From NCBI GenBank assembly GCA_910585015.1, contig CAJUCT010000013.1, positions 26,539-90,538 on the forward strand: 64,000 bases of DNA. Reading direction: 5' to 3'. Source of the stretch: an uncultured Acetatifactor sp. Lineage in GTDB: Bacteria; Bacillota; Clostridia; Lachnospirales; Lachnospiraceae. Positions 46,354 through 54,074 of this stretch are shown one piece after another. Made by a program: the position numbers and the translations under genes. Each line of letters opens with the position of its first letter. Within the stretch, counting starts at the first letter, position 1. Below the pieces are notes generated by a model, which worked only from the letters and a program-made list of their open reading frames with translations, was not told where the DNA came from and searched no databases.

Positions 46354-46460
46354 TGCCCGCTCTAAACGGTTTTCGCAGAATGGTTCATTCTGCGAAAACT
46401 CGCTGCTACTGGTTCTGTACATAGTATGCCAATCTGGCAGGGCTGCTATAAGAGCGGGCA
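46354..46460. repeat. 10-bp inverted repeat enclosing the right 11-7-11 site
   Basis: TGCCCGCTCT (46354-46363) and AGAGCGGGCA (46451-46460) are exact complements and bracket the site at 46370-46398. In a read-through transcript from the recombinase gene they could form a long stem. One half lies inside the candidate invertible segment, so the pairing would exist in only one orientation. No counterpart is seen at the left site. The rest of 46342-46592 is leader and ribosome binding site; I see no gene in it. Confidence 0.55.
46370..46398. repeat. right 11-7-11 recombination-like site
   Basis: Perfect 11-bp inverted arms, TTTTCGCAGAA and TTCTGCGAAAA, flank the 7-base centre TGGTTCA. It is the inverse of the left site at 44891-44919. 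It begins 28 bases after the recombinase stop codon. Confidence 0.7.
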
Positions 46461-46472
46461 GCAAGAAATATA

Positions 46473-46549
46473 TGAATATTGGGTTGCATGGAGGCACAAA
46501 GAATAGGCGAGGGACTGTCGTTGCATTTTGTGTGCAACGGCAGTTTTTT
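46473..46549. repeat. 77-bp inverted repeat, right copy
   Basis: Mirror copy of 44810-44886 in front of the right operon, with five differences. Unlike the left copy it is separated from its 11-7-11 site by about 75 bases. A 21-codon frame crosses it, but see the left copy for why coding is unlikely. Confidence 0.9.
46515..46549 (+). terminator. terminator/attenuator in the leader of the right operon
   Basis: CTGTCGTTGCA and TGCAACGGCAG form an 11-bp stem with one G-U pair around a 7-base loop, followed by TTTTTT. It is located 43 bases before the first gene of the right operon, so read-through from the recombinase side should be limited. Confidence 0.8.
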
Positions 46550-46592
46550 ATAATATATATTTCAAACAAAAATACAATTATGGAGGCTAGGC

Positions 46593-47654
46593 ATGGATTT
46601 GGGCAAAAAGAAATATGAGTTAACAACTGAATGTGTGACGTGTAAGAATAATGTTCTCTACAGTGTAGGTCGCGAGATGAATGTTTTATTTTCTATAGAC
46701 TTAAAAACAAACAAGGTTGAAGCCATGTCAAATATGCCTGACGAGAGTAACTTGGTTGAACGCCTCTATAACGGAATTTGTATAGAAAACGACAATTTGA
46801 TTTTAGTTCCCTTTAACGCAAAAAAGCTGTGGATATATAAGTTTAGCATCAGAAAATGGTATGCTGTGGATATTAGTTCGTATGTAGCGCCTGATGTGAA
46901 GGGGAAATTTGCCGGCGGAGTATTAAGGCATAACATAGCATATCTGTTTGGGTACAAATACTGTGGAATACTTACAGTGAATATTGATACAAAAGAGGTT
47001 CGGGAACTTTTGACCGGGGAAGATCAGGGAAACCATGTGTTCTGGGGGCAAAGCGTAGCTGAATGCAACGAAAAAATATTCCTTGTGAGTTCACTGGCCA
47101 ATGTTGCCATCTGCATTAATTCGAAAGAAAGTACTTATGACGTGATCAAACTGGATGACAGTCTAGTTTCCAGCGGTATCTGTAATGACGCCGTTACCTA
47201 TAGTAACAATACCTTTTTTATTAAGAAACTTCGCGGAAATACTTTCTATAAGTGGATACCTTTTGAAAAAACCCAAGCGCTACAGATCGATTCTTTTTAT
47301 AACTCAAGCGAAAGCTTTTTCAACGGAATTGTCGCCGCAGGTAAATACTTAATATTTTATAGTCCCAAGGGGAAAAGCTACATATACGATTGCGAAAATC
47401 CTCAGGATTCATATATTTTGGAAGAAAAACTATTCTTTGCAAAATATATTCCTGACGTTGGAACGATTCTTTGTAAAAAGGGCCACATAATTGTTTGTGA
47501 CAGCCTTTTGCAAAAAAAAGCAGATTTTGAAACCAGCGTGGATGAACGAACACACAAGGAATATATAAACAATTCTCGGCTTACATCAGAAATACTCAAA
47601 GAAAACAATTATATCAATGTAAAAGATTTTATAGACCTTATTTCGACAGTGTAA
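46593..47654 (+). CDS. propeller-like protein of unknown function (right arm)
   Basis: A 353-aa soluble protein with repeated short strands and aromatic-rich turns (NVLYSVGREMNVLFSIDL, GKYLIFYSPKGKSYIYD), suggestive of a beta-propeller. It is similar in plan to the left-arm protein at 30080-31255. No catalytic motif or known family is recognised. GGAGG precedes the ATG. It is the first gene of the plus-strand operon, directly after the terminator-bearing leader, and 12 bases before the first LicD gene. Confidence 0.6.
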   Translation: MDLGKKKYELTTECVTCKNNVLYSVGREMNVLFSIDLKTNKVEAMSNMPDESNLVERLYNGICIENDNLILVPFNAKKLWIYKFSIRKWYAVDISSYVAPDVKGKFAGGVLRHNIAYLFGYKYCGILTVNIDTKEVRELLTGEDQGNHVFWGQSVAECNEKIFLVSSLANVAICINSKESTYDVIKLDDSLVSSGICNDAVTYSNNTFFIKKLRGNTFYKWIPFEKTQALQIDSFYNSSESFFNGIVAAGKYLIFYSPKGKSYIYDCENPQDSYILEEKLFFAKYIPDVGTILCKKGHIIVCDSLLQKKADFETSVDERTHKEYINNSRLTSEILKENNYINVKDFIDLISTV

Positions 47655-47666
47655 GAAGGAGGCTTA

Positions 47667-49220
47667 ATGATCATGAAAAAAATTATTATTTTTGGCGGTG
47701 GCCAATCAGGAACCGTAGCTCTATCGGCAGTGGGCGAAGAATATGTAGAATTCTTCTGTGATAACCAGAAAAGCATGGTTGGTAAGAAAAAATATGGGAA
47801 GACAGTAATAAGTGTTGACCAAATGAAAGAACGGATGGACGACTACATTATCTTGATTGCCGCAAATGACGGCAATGCTCTGGAGATGTCCGAGCAACTC
47901 GAAACACAGGGAATAAGTGATTACGTATTTTATTATCGGGGGGTTAAGGACAGATTTGCTTTATATGGAAAAGAGGAAACCGTTAATTATTTAAATCTAT
48001 ATGAGAACAGAGCTTTTTGTAAGGCTGAGTTTTTCAGAAAACTGACCGAGATTCATTTACGTCAGCTGGCATATATGAGGAAAGAAATCGATCCATATAA
48101 ACTGCATAAGGCAACTGGTTTCATCCGCAAAGAACAAATAAAGAATACCAGATATGCAATGCAAATACTAAATGAAATATCCGGACTGGAATTGAAACCA
48201 TTTATTATAGGAGGAACATTGATCGGAGCCAGACGTCATGCCGGGTTTGTACCTTGGGACGACGATATTGATTTTGGTGTTTTGCGCAGTGACTATGATA
48301 AATTATATGATTTTGCCGCATCAAATTGGCATATGTCTGTAAGAGAAGGTTTTGGAGTAAAAAATTACAAGCAGTTAAATGAACTTATGAAAAAATATCC
48401 AAACGAGTATATTTTTTCTGTAAATCCATACTGTACAAGCATTTATTGCGGAACCTCAATAATAGACTATTCCGTTATCGATTTCTTTATTTTTGATTGC
48501 TTTGACGACAATTATCGCTTTGACGAATATAAAAAATGTATATATGATGTCAAGGAAAAACTTGAGAGAAACGGAAATGAAGTAGAACGGCTCCAGTTGG
48601 AACAGGATGCGGTTAAGAATAATGAAGGTATTGTGGAAATCTCTGACAATATAGGCTTTGCTCTGGACACAATGATACCGTATGAGTGTCCCCATGTAAA
48701 TAATTGGCTTGATCGAAACGCTATTTTCCCGACCCAGGAGGTTGTATTCGAGGATGTAAAACTCCCGGCGCCAAATGATATCGTCAAGTATTTATCATAC
48801 GAGGTACCTGGTTTTGACGGCGCACCGTCGGATATTGGAATTTCTAAAAGACTGACCCAGCGTGCTAATGCCGTTGATAATTTACTGCCTATCGTAGAAA
48901 TATATTTAACCGTTGAGGAGGAAATCGATAAATTCTCAAAACTATATGAAGAATTGAGAGATAACGGAATTTTTGCGTTGTACATTATTGAGAATAAATA
49001 TAGCAATGCCGGGCTCAATGTAAATTCTAAAAAAATAGAACAAGCGCTGATAGAGAAGATGTATGAATACAGAACCGTAATCAATCAAAACGCTGACGTT
49101 GCGATTACATCCATCGACAGCACAGTTTTGAGAAAATATAATACGGGCCGCAAGATGGTGGTCAAAGACAATGTGGACAGTGTTATATCGGAAATAATCA
49201 TGATGTGTGGAAAAGAGTAA
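47667..49220 (+). CDS. Rossmann-like module fused to a LicD-family phosphotransferase
   Basis: A 517-aa protein. Residues 1-100 form the Rossmann-like module (KIIIFGGGQSGTVAL, FFCDNQKSMVGKK). Residues about 165-370 are LicD-like: KPFIIGGTLIGARRHAGFV and PWDDDIDFGVLRSDY, with the catalytic Asp triad. LicD proteins transfer phosphocholine or other phosphoalcohols to sugars of surface polymers, and the family extends to fukutin. The last 110 residues (IEKLTVEE region on) are an unassigned helical domain. AGGAGG lies 4 bases before the ATG at 47667; an ATG at 47673 is also possible. Confidence 0.8.
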   Translation: MIMKKIIIFGGGQSGTVALSAVGEEYVEFFCDNQKSMVGKKKYGKTVISVDQMKERMDDYIILIAANDGNALEMSEQLETQGISDYVFYYRGVKDRFALYGKEETVNYLNLYENRAFCKAEFFRKLTEIHLRQLAYMRKEIDPYKLHKATGFIRKEQIKNTRYAMQILNEISGLELKPFIIGGTLIGARRHAGFVPWDDDIDFGVLRSDYDKLYDFAASNWHMSVREGFGVKNYKQLNELMKKYPNEYIFSVNPYCTSIYCGTSIIDYSVIDFFIFDCFDDNYRFDEYKKCIYDVKEKLERNGNEVERLQLEQDAVKNNEGIVEISDNIGFALDTMIPYECPHVNNWLDRNAIFPTQEVVFEDVKLPAPNDIVKYLSYEVPGFDGAPSDIGISKRLTQRANAVDNLLPIVEIYLTVEEEIDKFSKLYEELRDNGIFALYIIENKYSNAGLNVNSKKIEQALIEKMYEYRTVINQNADVAITSIDSTVLRKYNTGRKMVVKDNVDSVISEIIMMCGKE

Positions 49221-49222
49221 AA

Positions 49223-50761
49223 ATGAAAAAAATCGTACTTATTGGCAGTGGAGCTTATGGGATAAGGGGGCTGGAATATTTTAAAAAAGAAAATGTTTTT
49301 GCATTCTGTGACAATGCCTGTAAAGAAAACGGTTATAAATATGGCGTGCGCTATATAACGTATGAGAAATTGTTGAAAATACACAAATCATATGTGCTCC
49401 TTATTTCTATGAATGAAAACAATTCACAAGAAGTTGCCAGGCAATTGCTGGGTTATGGAATCACTGATTTTGTCATTCTAAATAAAAATATGATAGATTT
49501 GATGGCAAAACATTCCCCTGAGGCTCTTTTGAACCTGCTAAATAATGATTTGGAAAGATTGAAATTGGAAACTCAGCAATATATAGAAATGAACAAGAAT
49601 CTTGAATCCCAAATTCAATATTTAAAATCCGTTTCAGATATTAAATTGTTGCGGAAAGCAAATGGATATTTGAGCTATATTCAGGAGGATACTATTCGAG
49701 TAGTAAAAAAAATATTTGAAGAAATTAAAGATTTAAGAATCAAGCCATTTCTTATAGCAGGTTCACTATTGGGTTATTATAGACATAATGGCTTTATCCC
49801 ATGGGATGATGATGTGGATTTTGGCTTGTTCAGAGATGATTATTTGAGGCTCATCGAGTACGGAAAAAACAGCTTTATTTATTTGGAAATAAAAGCATCC
49901 TATGACCGAGAGGATGATTTAAACATTAAGGAAATATTGAAAAAACATCCCAATGAATTTTTGATGTTAGTTTCACCAAACTGTACTCAGATATGTCTGG
50001 GCCCCTCTGAAATTGAAATGAGAAAAATAGATTTTTTTGTATATGATTTTTTTAAAAACGATTTTAGTTTCACGCGTCACAAAAAAGTAATATCAAGATA
50101 TGCGGATATGAGATATACAGAACGCGGCAATGCGCATTTGATTGAGGCCATAACAAAGGAGGACGCAACTTGCAAAGAAAGCGACCATGTATATTTTGGT
50201 CTGGATAATATGGATTCTTATATTTATGAGAAGGAATACTGGATACCAAGAGATATTTTTCTGCCCTTAAGAAACGCTGTTTTTGAGGGAATTGAATGTT
50301 TTGTTCCAAACAATGTCTTAAAAGCATTGCAATTATTTTATAGTGATTTTGAATCATACCCTAAAGAACTAACCTGTAGACACCTGGCAGAACATAATTT
50401 GAAGTTAAAAAATGAATATACATACGTTGGAATAATTGCAAGTTGTCCTGAGTTTGTTGAAGAAAGCTTGGAGTTGTACCAATTTTTAAGAACGAGCGGC
50501 ATTTACTGTGTATATATGATTGATAATACTATTAAAAAAAATCCAGGATTACATGAAAAAGTAAATTCAAAGCTGATGAATACAAGAGTGGAATTTGTAT
50601 GTAATCCGGATGAAAAAATAGATATTCTGATAACTGATACAGCAGACAGTGTGCAGATGCTTACAACAGATACTGTCATAAATTTCAAAGAAATTAAGCA
50701 ATTAAAAGATGGTGAACTATTAAAACTTTTTGATAAGACGGGGTGTGAAAAAGATGCGTAA
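49223..50761 (+). CDS. Rossmann-like module fused to a second LicD-family phosphotransferase
   Basis: A 512-aa paralogue of the preceding gene. The module starts KIVLIGSGAYGIRGLEYF, with AFCDNACKENGYKYG. A coiled segment (about 95-150) is followed by the LicD domain, KPFLIAGSLLGYYRHNGFI and PWDDDVDFGLFRDDY. The ATG at 49223 starts two bases after the previous stop; a GTG 18 bases upstream is possible. AT-rich compared with the first copy. The two may transfer different groups or act as a pair. Confidence 0.8.
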   Translation: MKKIVLIGSGAYGIRGLEYFKKENVFAFCDNACKENGYKYGVRYITYEKLLKIHKSYVLLISMNENNSQEVARQLLGYGITDFVILNKNMIDLMAKHSPEALLNLLNNDLERLKLETQQYIEMNKNLESQIQYLKSVSDIKLLRKANGYLSYIQEDTIRVVKKIFEEIKDLRIKPFLIAGSLLGYYRHNGFIPWDDDVDFGLFRDDYLRLIEYGKNSFIYLEIKASYDREDDLNIKEILKKHPNEFLMLVSPNCTQICLGPSEIEMRKIDFFVYDFFKNDFSFTRHKKVISRYADMRYTERGNAHLIEAITKEDATCKESDHVYFGLDNMDSYIYEKEYWIPRDIFLPLRNAVFEGIECFVPNNVLKALQLFYSDFESYPKELTCRHLAEHNLKLKNEYTYVGIIASCPEFVEESLELYQFLRTSGIYCVYMIDNTIKKNPGLHEKVNSKLMNTRVEFVCNPDEKIDILITDTADSVQMLTTDTVINFKEIKQLKDGELLKLFDKTGCEKDA

Positions 50762-52097
50762 AGTGATAACATACGGAACATATGACCTTTTGCATTATGG
50801 ACACATCAACTTGTTGCAACGAGCAAAGGAATTAGGAGACTATCTCATTGTTGGGATTACTTCCGAAGACTTTGATAGAAACAGAGGCAAGATAAATGTA
50901 AAACAGTCTTTGATGGAAAGAATCGAAGCTGTTAGAGCGCTTGGCATCGCCGATGAAATTATAGTTGAAGAATATGAGGGGCAAAAGATCGATGATATCA
51001 GACGTTACAATGTCAGTGTCTTTACTGTCGGAAGTGACTGGATAGGAAAATTTGATTATCTGCGGGAATATTGTGAAGTAACCTATCTGGACAGAACCGA
51101 AGGCATCTCGAGCAGTGATATCAGAAGTGAAAACAGGAAAATAAATATCGGACTTATTGGTGATGACGAATACCTGATCAAGTTTTATAGAGAAAGTCAA
51201 TATGTTAATGGACTAAAAGTCGTTTCATTATATAAAGAGTTAGCTGACGAGACAAAATCTGAATTTAAAGGAGTCGAATATATAACAAATGATTATGAAG
51301 AAATGCTGCAGCATGTAGATGCAGTATATATCCACTCCTATCCAGAAAGACATTATGAACTGATTAAAGGGGCATTGCTTGCCAAAAAGCATGTTTTGTG
51401 TGAAGCTCCATTGGTAATACAGGCAGAGCAAATAAACGAAATAGAAAGTTTAGCTATACAAAACAATTGCATTTTGATGACTGCACTGCGCACGGCATTT
51501 TCAACAGCATATATGAGGCTGCTATTATTGCTCAAGAGCGGGGTGATTGGTAATATCAAATCTGTTGAAGCCACATGTACATCATTAAAAAGAAAAGAAT
51601 TTTTGGACGGGGGAAATCTGGAGGGACAATGGAATTCTATTTGTGAATGGGGTCCAACAGCAATGTTGCCTGTATTTCACATCTTGGGAATTGATTATAA
51701 GCAAAAAATAATATCCAGCAATTTGCTGAAGGATCATCCAAGGTTTGATCTGTTTACGAAAATAGATTTTCTGTATACGGACGCCGTTGCCTCAATAAAG
51801 ATTGGACAAGGCGTAAAATCCGAAGGCCATCTAATCATTTCAGGTACAAAGGGATACATATACGTTCCTGCTCCGTGGTGGAAAACTGATTATTTTGAGG
51901 TCAGATTTGAAAATGCAGAGGATAGCCGCAGATATTTTTATCAGTTAGACGGGGAAGGTATTCGTTACCTGCTGGTTGCCTTCTGCAAGGCAGTTGAGAG
52001 TGGTAAGGATCCCGGCTATATCAGCAATGAAATCTCAAATGAAATAGTGAAGGTGGTTAATGATTTCTATTTGAAAAAAGATTTATATGAAATATAA
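50754..52097 (+). CDS. fusion of a CDP-glycerol-type cytidylyltransferase and a Gfo/Idh/MocA-like domain
   Basis: A 447-aa protein. Residues 1-130 match glycerol-3-phosphate cytidylyltransferase (TagD): YGTYDLLHYGHINLLQRAK with the HxGH motif, and DRTEGISSSDIR matching the RTEGISTT signature. It should make CDP-glycerol, the donor for the two TagF-like enzymes of the left arm. From about 138 a Gfo/Idh/MocA-like domain follows. Its nucleotide loop is altered (GLIGDDEYL) and the usual EKP reads EAP, so the dehydrogenase may be inactive. The ATG at 50754 overlaps the previous gene by 8 bases. I know no close precedent for this fusion. Confidence 0.8.
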   Translation: MRKVITYGTYDLLHYGHINLLQRAKELGDYLIVGITSEDFDRNRGKINVKQSLMERIEAVRALGIADEIIVEEYEGQKIDDIRRYNVSVFTVGSDWIGKFDYLREYCEVTYLDRTEGISSSDIRSENRKINIGLIGDDEYLIKFYRESQYVNGLKVVSLYKELADETKSEFKGVEYITNDYEEMLQHVDAVYIHSYPERHYELIKGALLAKKHVLCEAPLVIQAEQINEIESLAIQNNCILMTALRTAFSTAYMRLLLLLKSGVIGNIKSVEATCTSLKRKEFLDGGNLEGQWNSICEWGPTAMLPVFHILGIDYKQKIISSNLLKDHPRFDLFTKIDFLYTDAVASIKIGQGVKSEGHLIISGTKGYIYVPAPWWKTDYFEVRFENAEDSRRYFYQLDGEGIRYLLVAFCKAVESGKDPGYISNEISNEIVKVVNDFYLKKDLYEI

Positions 52098-52108
52098 GGA
52101 GTGATTAC

Positions 52109-52945
52109 ATGATAAGATTTGCTGATTTTAAGGATGTAGAACAAATTGCCAGACTGCATGTCGAAAATGTCAGAAGAACCCATGAAGGATATAGCGAAGT
52201 CTATCTTAATCGTTTTAATGAAGAACGGCAAAAAAAAGCTTGGACCAAGTATATTAACAGGCGTGATTGCAGGACTATTGTTTATGAGTGCGAAGGAGCA
52301 ATCATAGGTTTTGCCGCAATTTGCCTATTTTACAATCAGGAATATCCTGGAATGTTGGATTTCCTGCACGTTTCAGAGTTGTTCGAAGGGAAAGGTATTG
52401 GAACGCAACTAGTAAAATCCGCATGTACGTTGTTTGCGTCAGAAGGTTTCAAGAGGATGCTGATCTTCTGTAAGGAAGAGAATCACCGCGCAAGACAATT
52501 TTATCAGAAATTTGGAACGGTATATGTAGGTTCAGCTCCTTTTAGAGAAGATGGAAATGCTCATTTTTCAAATAAACTGCTGATAAAAGATATTGGTTCC
52601 ATTCAGGATAAAAAATGTGGCCTAACTCTTGGTTTGTCCGAAGAGTATAAAAAATTGTGCGATTATATGAACGAAGACTATGTTCTCTGGGGAGCGGGAA
52701 AATACTACAATTTATTTTGCGAGCAGTTTGGAGATTTAAGGAAACCAAAATATATTTTTGACAATAATCAAGAATTTCACGGGTTGACAGCCAATGGGGT
52801 AAAAATTGTTGCGCCACACCAAACGCAGTATCCGGTCATTATCACCTGTTCAAAATCTCAAGAGGTGGAAAAGGATTTATTTGATCTGAACTGTGATAAA
52901 ATGGTGGCTTTTCATCCTTGGCACGATTATTTAAAATCGCTATAA
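52109..52945 (+). CDS. GNAT acetyltransferase with C-terminal Rossmann-like module
   Basis: A 278-aa protein. Residues 1-155 are a GNAT domain: IRFADFKDVEQIARLHVE, the acetyl-CoA loop LFEGKGIGTQLVKSA, and ENHRARQFYQKFG. From about 190 the recurring Rossmann-like module appears (YVLWGAGKYYNLF, YIFDNNQEFHG). It probably acetylates an amino sugar or an amino group of the polymer. GGAG precedes the ATG. It follows the cytidylyltransferase fusion by 11 bases. Confidence 0.78.
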   Translation: MIRFADFKDVEQIARLHVENVRRTHEGYSEVYLNRFNEERQKKAWTKYINRRDCRTIVYECEGAIIGFAAICLFYNQEYPGMLDFLHVSELFEGKGIGTQLVKSACTLFASEGFKRMLIFCKEENHRARQFYQKFGTVYVGSAPFREDGNAHFSNKLLIKDIGSIQDKKCGLTLGLSEEYKKLCDYMNEDYVLWGAGKYYNLFCEQFGDLRKPKYIFDNNQEFHGLTANGVKIVAPHQTQYPVIITCSKSQEVEKDLFDLNCDKMVAFHPWHDYLKSL

Positions 52946-52989
52946 GCCAATTACATTTGACAGCCTAGTACATTAATGGGGAGATTTTT

Positions 52990-54072
52990 ATGTATTACAC
53001 AAACAAAAACTTAGTTGATTTAGTAAGAGTATTTGATCAAAATGAGCGCAAAGAGTTTTTACGTCTGGACTTGAACGAAAATCCCGGAGGACTACCGCAG
53101 CAATTTGTTGACGCGGTGCTATCCAAAGTCACAAATCAGCTGGTGGCGCAATATCCTGAGACGCTGCGTTTCACCGAGGTATTGGCGGAATACATCGGCA
53201 CTGATAAAGAACACATATGTCTTGTAAATGGCTCTGCTGAGGGCATCAGGTACATTATTCAGGCATTTACCTCGGAAGAAGGTAAAATAGTCGGAGTGAC
53301 TCCGTCATATTTTATGTTCCAAGTGTATGCAGAAATGTATGGAAGGTCCTTTGTAAAGATTCCCTATAATGAGGATCTCACGATGGATGTGGACAATATA
53401 ATCGCTCAGTTATTAGAGGATACGCAACTGCTGGTTTTACTAAATCCAAATAATCCAATGGGAAACACATATACGGAAGATGAATTTGAGGAGATAATGA
53501 AGGTCTGCAGGCAAAAGGAGATAACTGTGTTGATCGATGAGGCATATCATTATTTTTATCCTAAAACATTTATGAAATATGCGCTGTCCGAACGCAGAGT
53601 GCTAATTACCAGAACATTTTCTAAAATGTTTTCCATGGCCGGATGTAGGTTAGGATATGTTGTCGGCCATCCTGATGATATAAAATTGGTGCAGAAACTG
53701 TGTACTCCTCATAACACAAATGCTTTTGCTTTGCTGTTTGCAGAGCAAATGATAGAAAATCCAATTATTTTGGCATCTCTCATAGACAATTTCAACAAAG
53801 GCAGAGATTACCTGATCCAGAGATTGGACGAAAACGGTTATAGGCATAAAGGTGACGCAGGAAATTTTATCTTTATAGAACCTAAGACCAGCGCAAATGA
53901 GATTGTAAAAAGAATGAAACTGGAAAAAAAGATATTGATTAAGTCCTATGACAACGTTGGCGAATTTGGGGATTGTCTAAGAGTATCTATCGGTGAGGAA
54001 AAATATATGAAACAATTTGTGGATGCACTGTTGGAAATAGATAAACAAATCCGCTTTGAAGAGGCAGAGTAA
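52990..54072 (+). CDS. class I/II PLP-dependent aminotransferase (HisC/CobD-like)
   Basis: A 360-aa protein. LNENPGGLPQQF, VNGSAEGIRYII, LNPNNPMGNTY, LIDEAYHYFYPKT and the lysine in RTFSKMFSMAGCRLGYVVG are fold-type I aminotransferase signatures close to histidinol-phosphate aminotransferase and threonine-phosphate decarboxylase. In this setting it may make an aminoalcohol phosphate for the LicD enzymes, by analogy with decarboxylases that give aminopropanol phosphate; this is inference. A true histidine-biosynthetic role is less likely. Confidence 0.8.
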   Translation: MYYTNKNLVDLVRVFDQNERKEFLRLDLNENPGGLPQQFVDAVLSKVTNQLVAQYPETLRFTEVLAEYIGTDKEHICLVNGSAEGIRYIIQAFTSEEGKIVGVTPSYFMFQVYAEMYGRSFVKIPYNEDLTMDVDNIIAQLLEDTQLLVLLNPNNPMGNTYTEDEFEEIMKVCRQKEITVLIDEAYHYFYPKTFMKYALSERRVLITRTFSKMFSMAGCRLGYVVGHPDDIKLVQKLCTPHNTNAFALLFAEQMIENPIILASLIDNFNKGRDYLIQRLDENGYRHKGDAGNFIFIEPKTSANEIVKRMKLEKKILIKSYDNVGEFGDCLRVSIGEEKYMKQFVDALLEIDKQIRFEEAE

Positions 54073-54074
54073 TT

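Larger units (their letters stand above)
44891..46398. mobile_element. candidate invertible segment carrying its own tyrosine recombinase
   Basis: Two inverted 11-7-11 sites bracket a tyrosine recombinase gene and an outward promoter. Inversion between them would turn that promoter from the left operon to the right one, in the manner of Hin-type self-inverting cassettes but with a tyrosine enzyme. No transposase, transfer gene or target duplication is seen, so this looks like a switch rather than an integrating element. Inversion itself has not been observed here. Confidence 0.55.

Noticed and set aside
44891..46398. Integrated phage or conjugative element
   Set aside because: No other phage, transfer or replication genes lie between the two sites, so a full mobile element is not supported.
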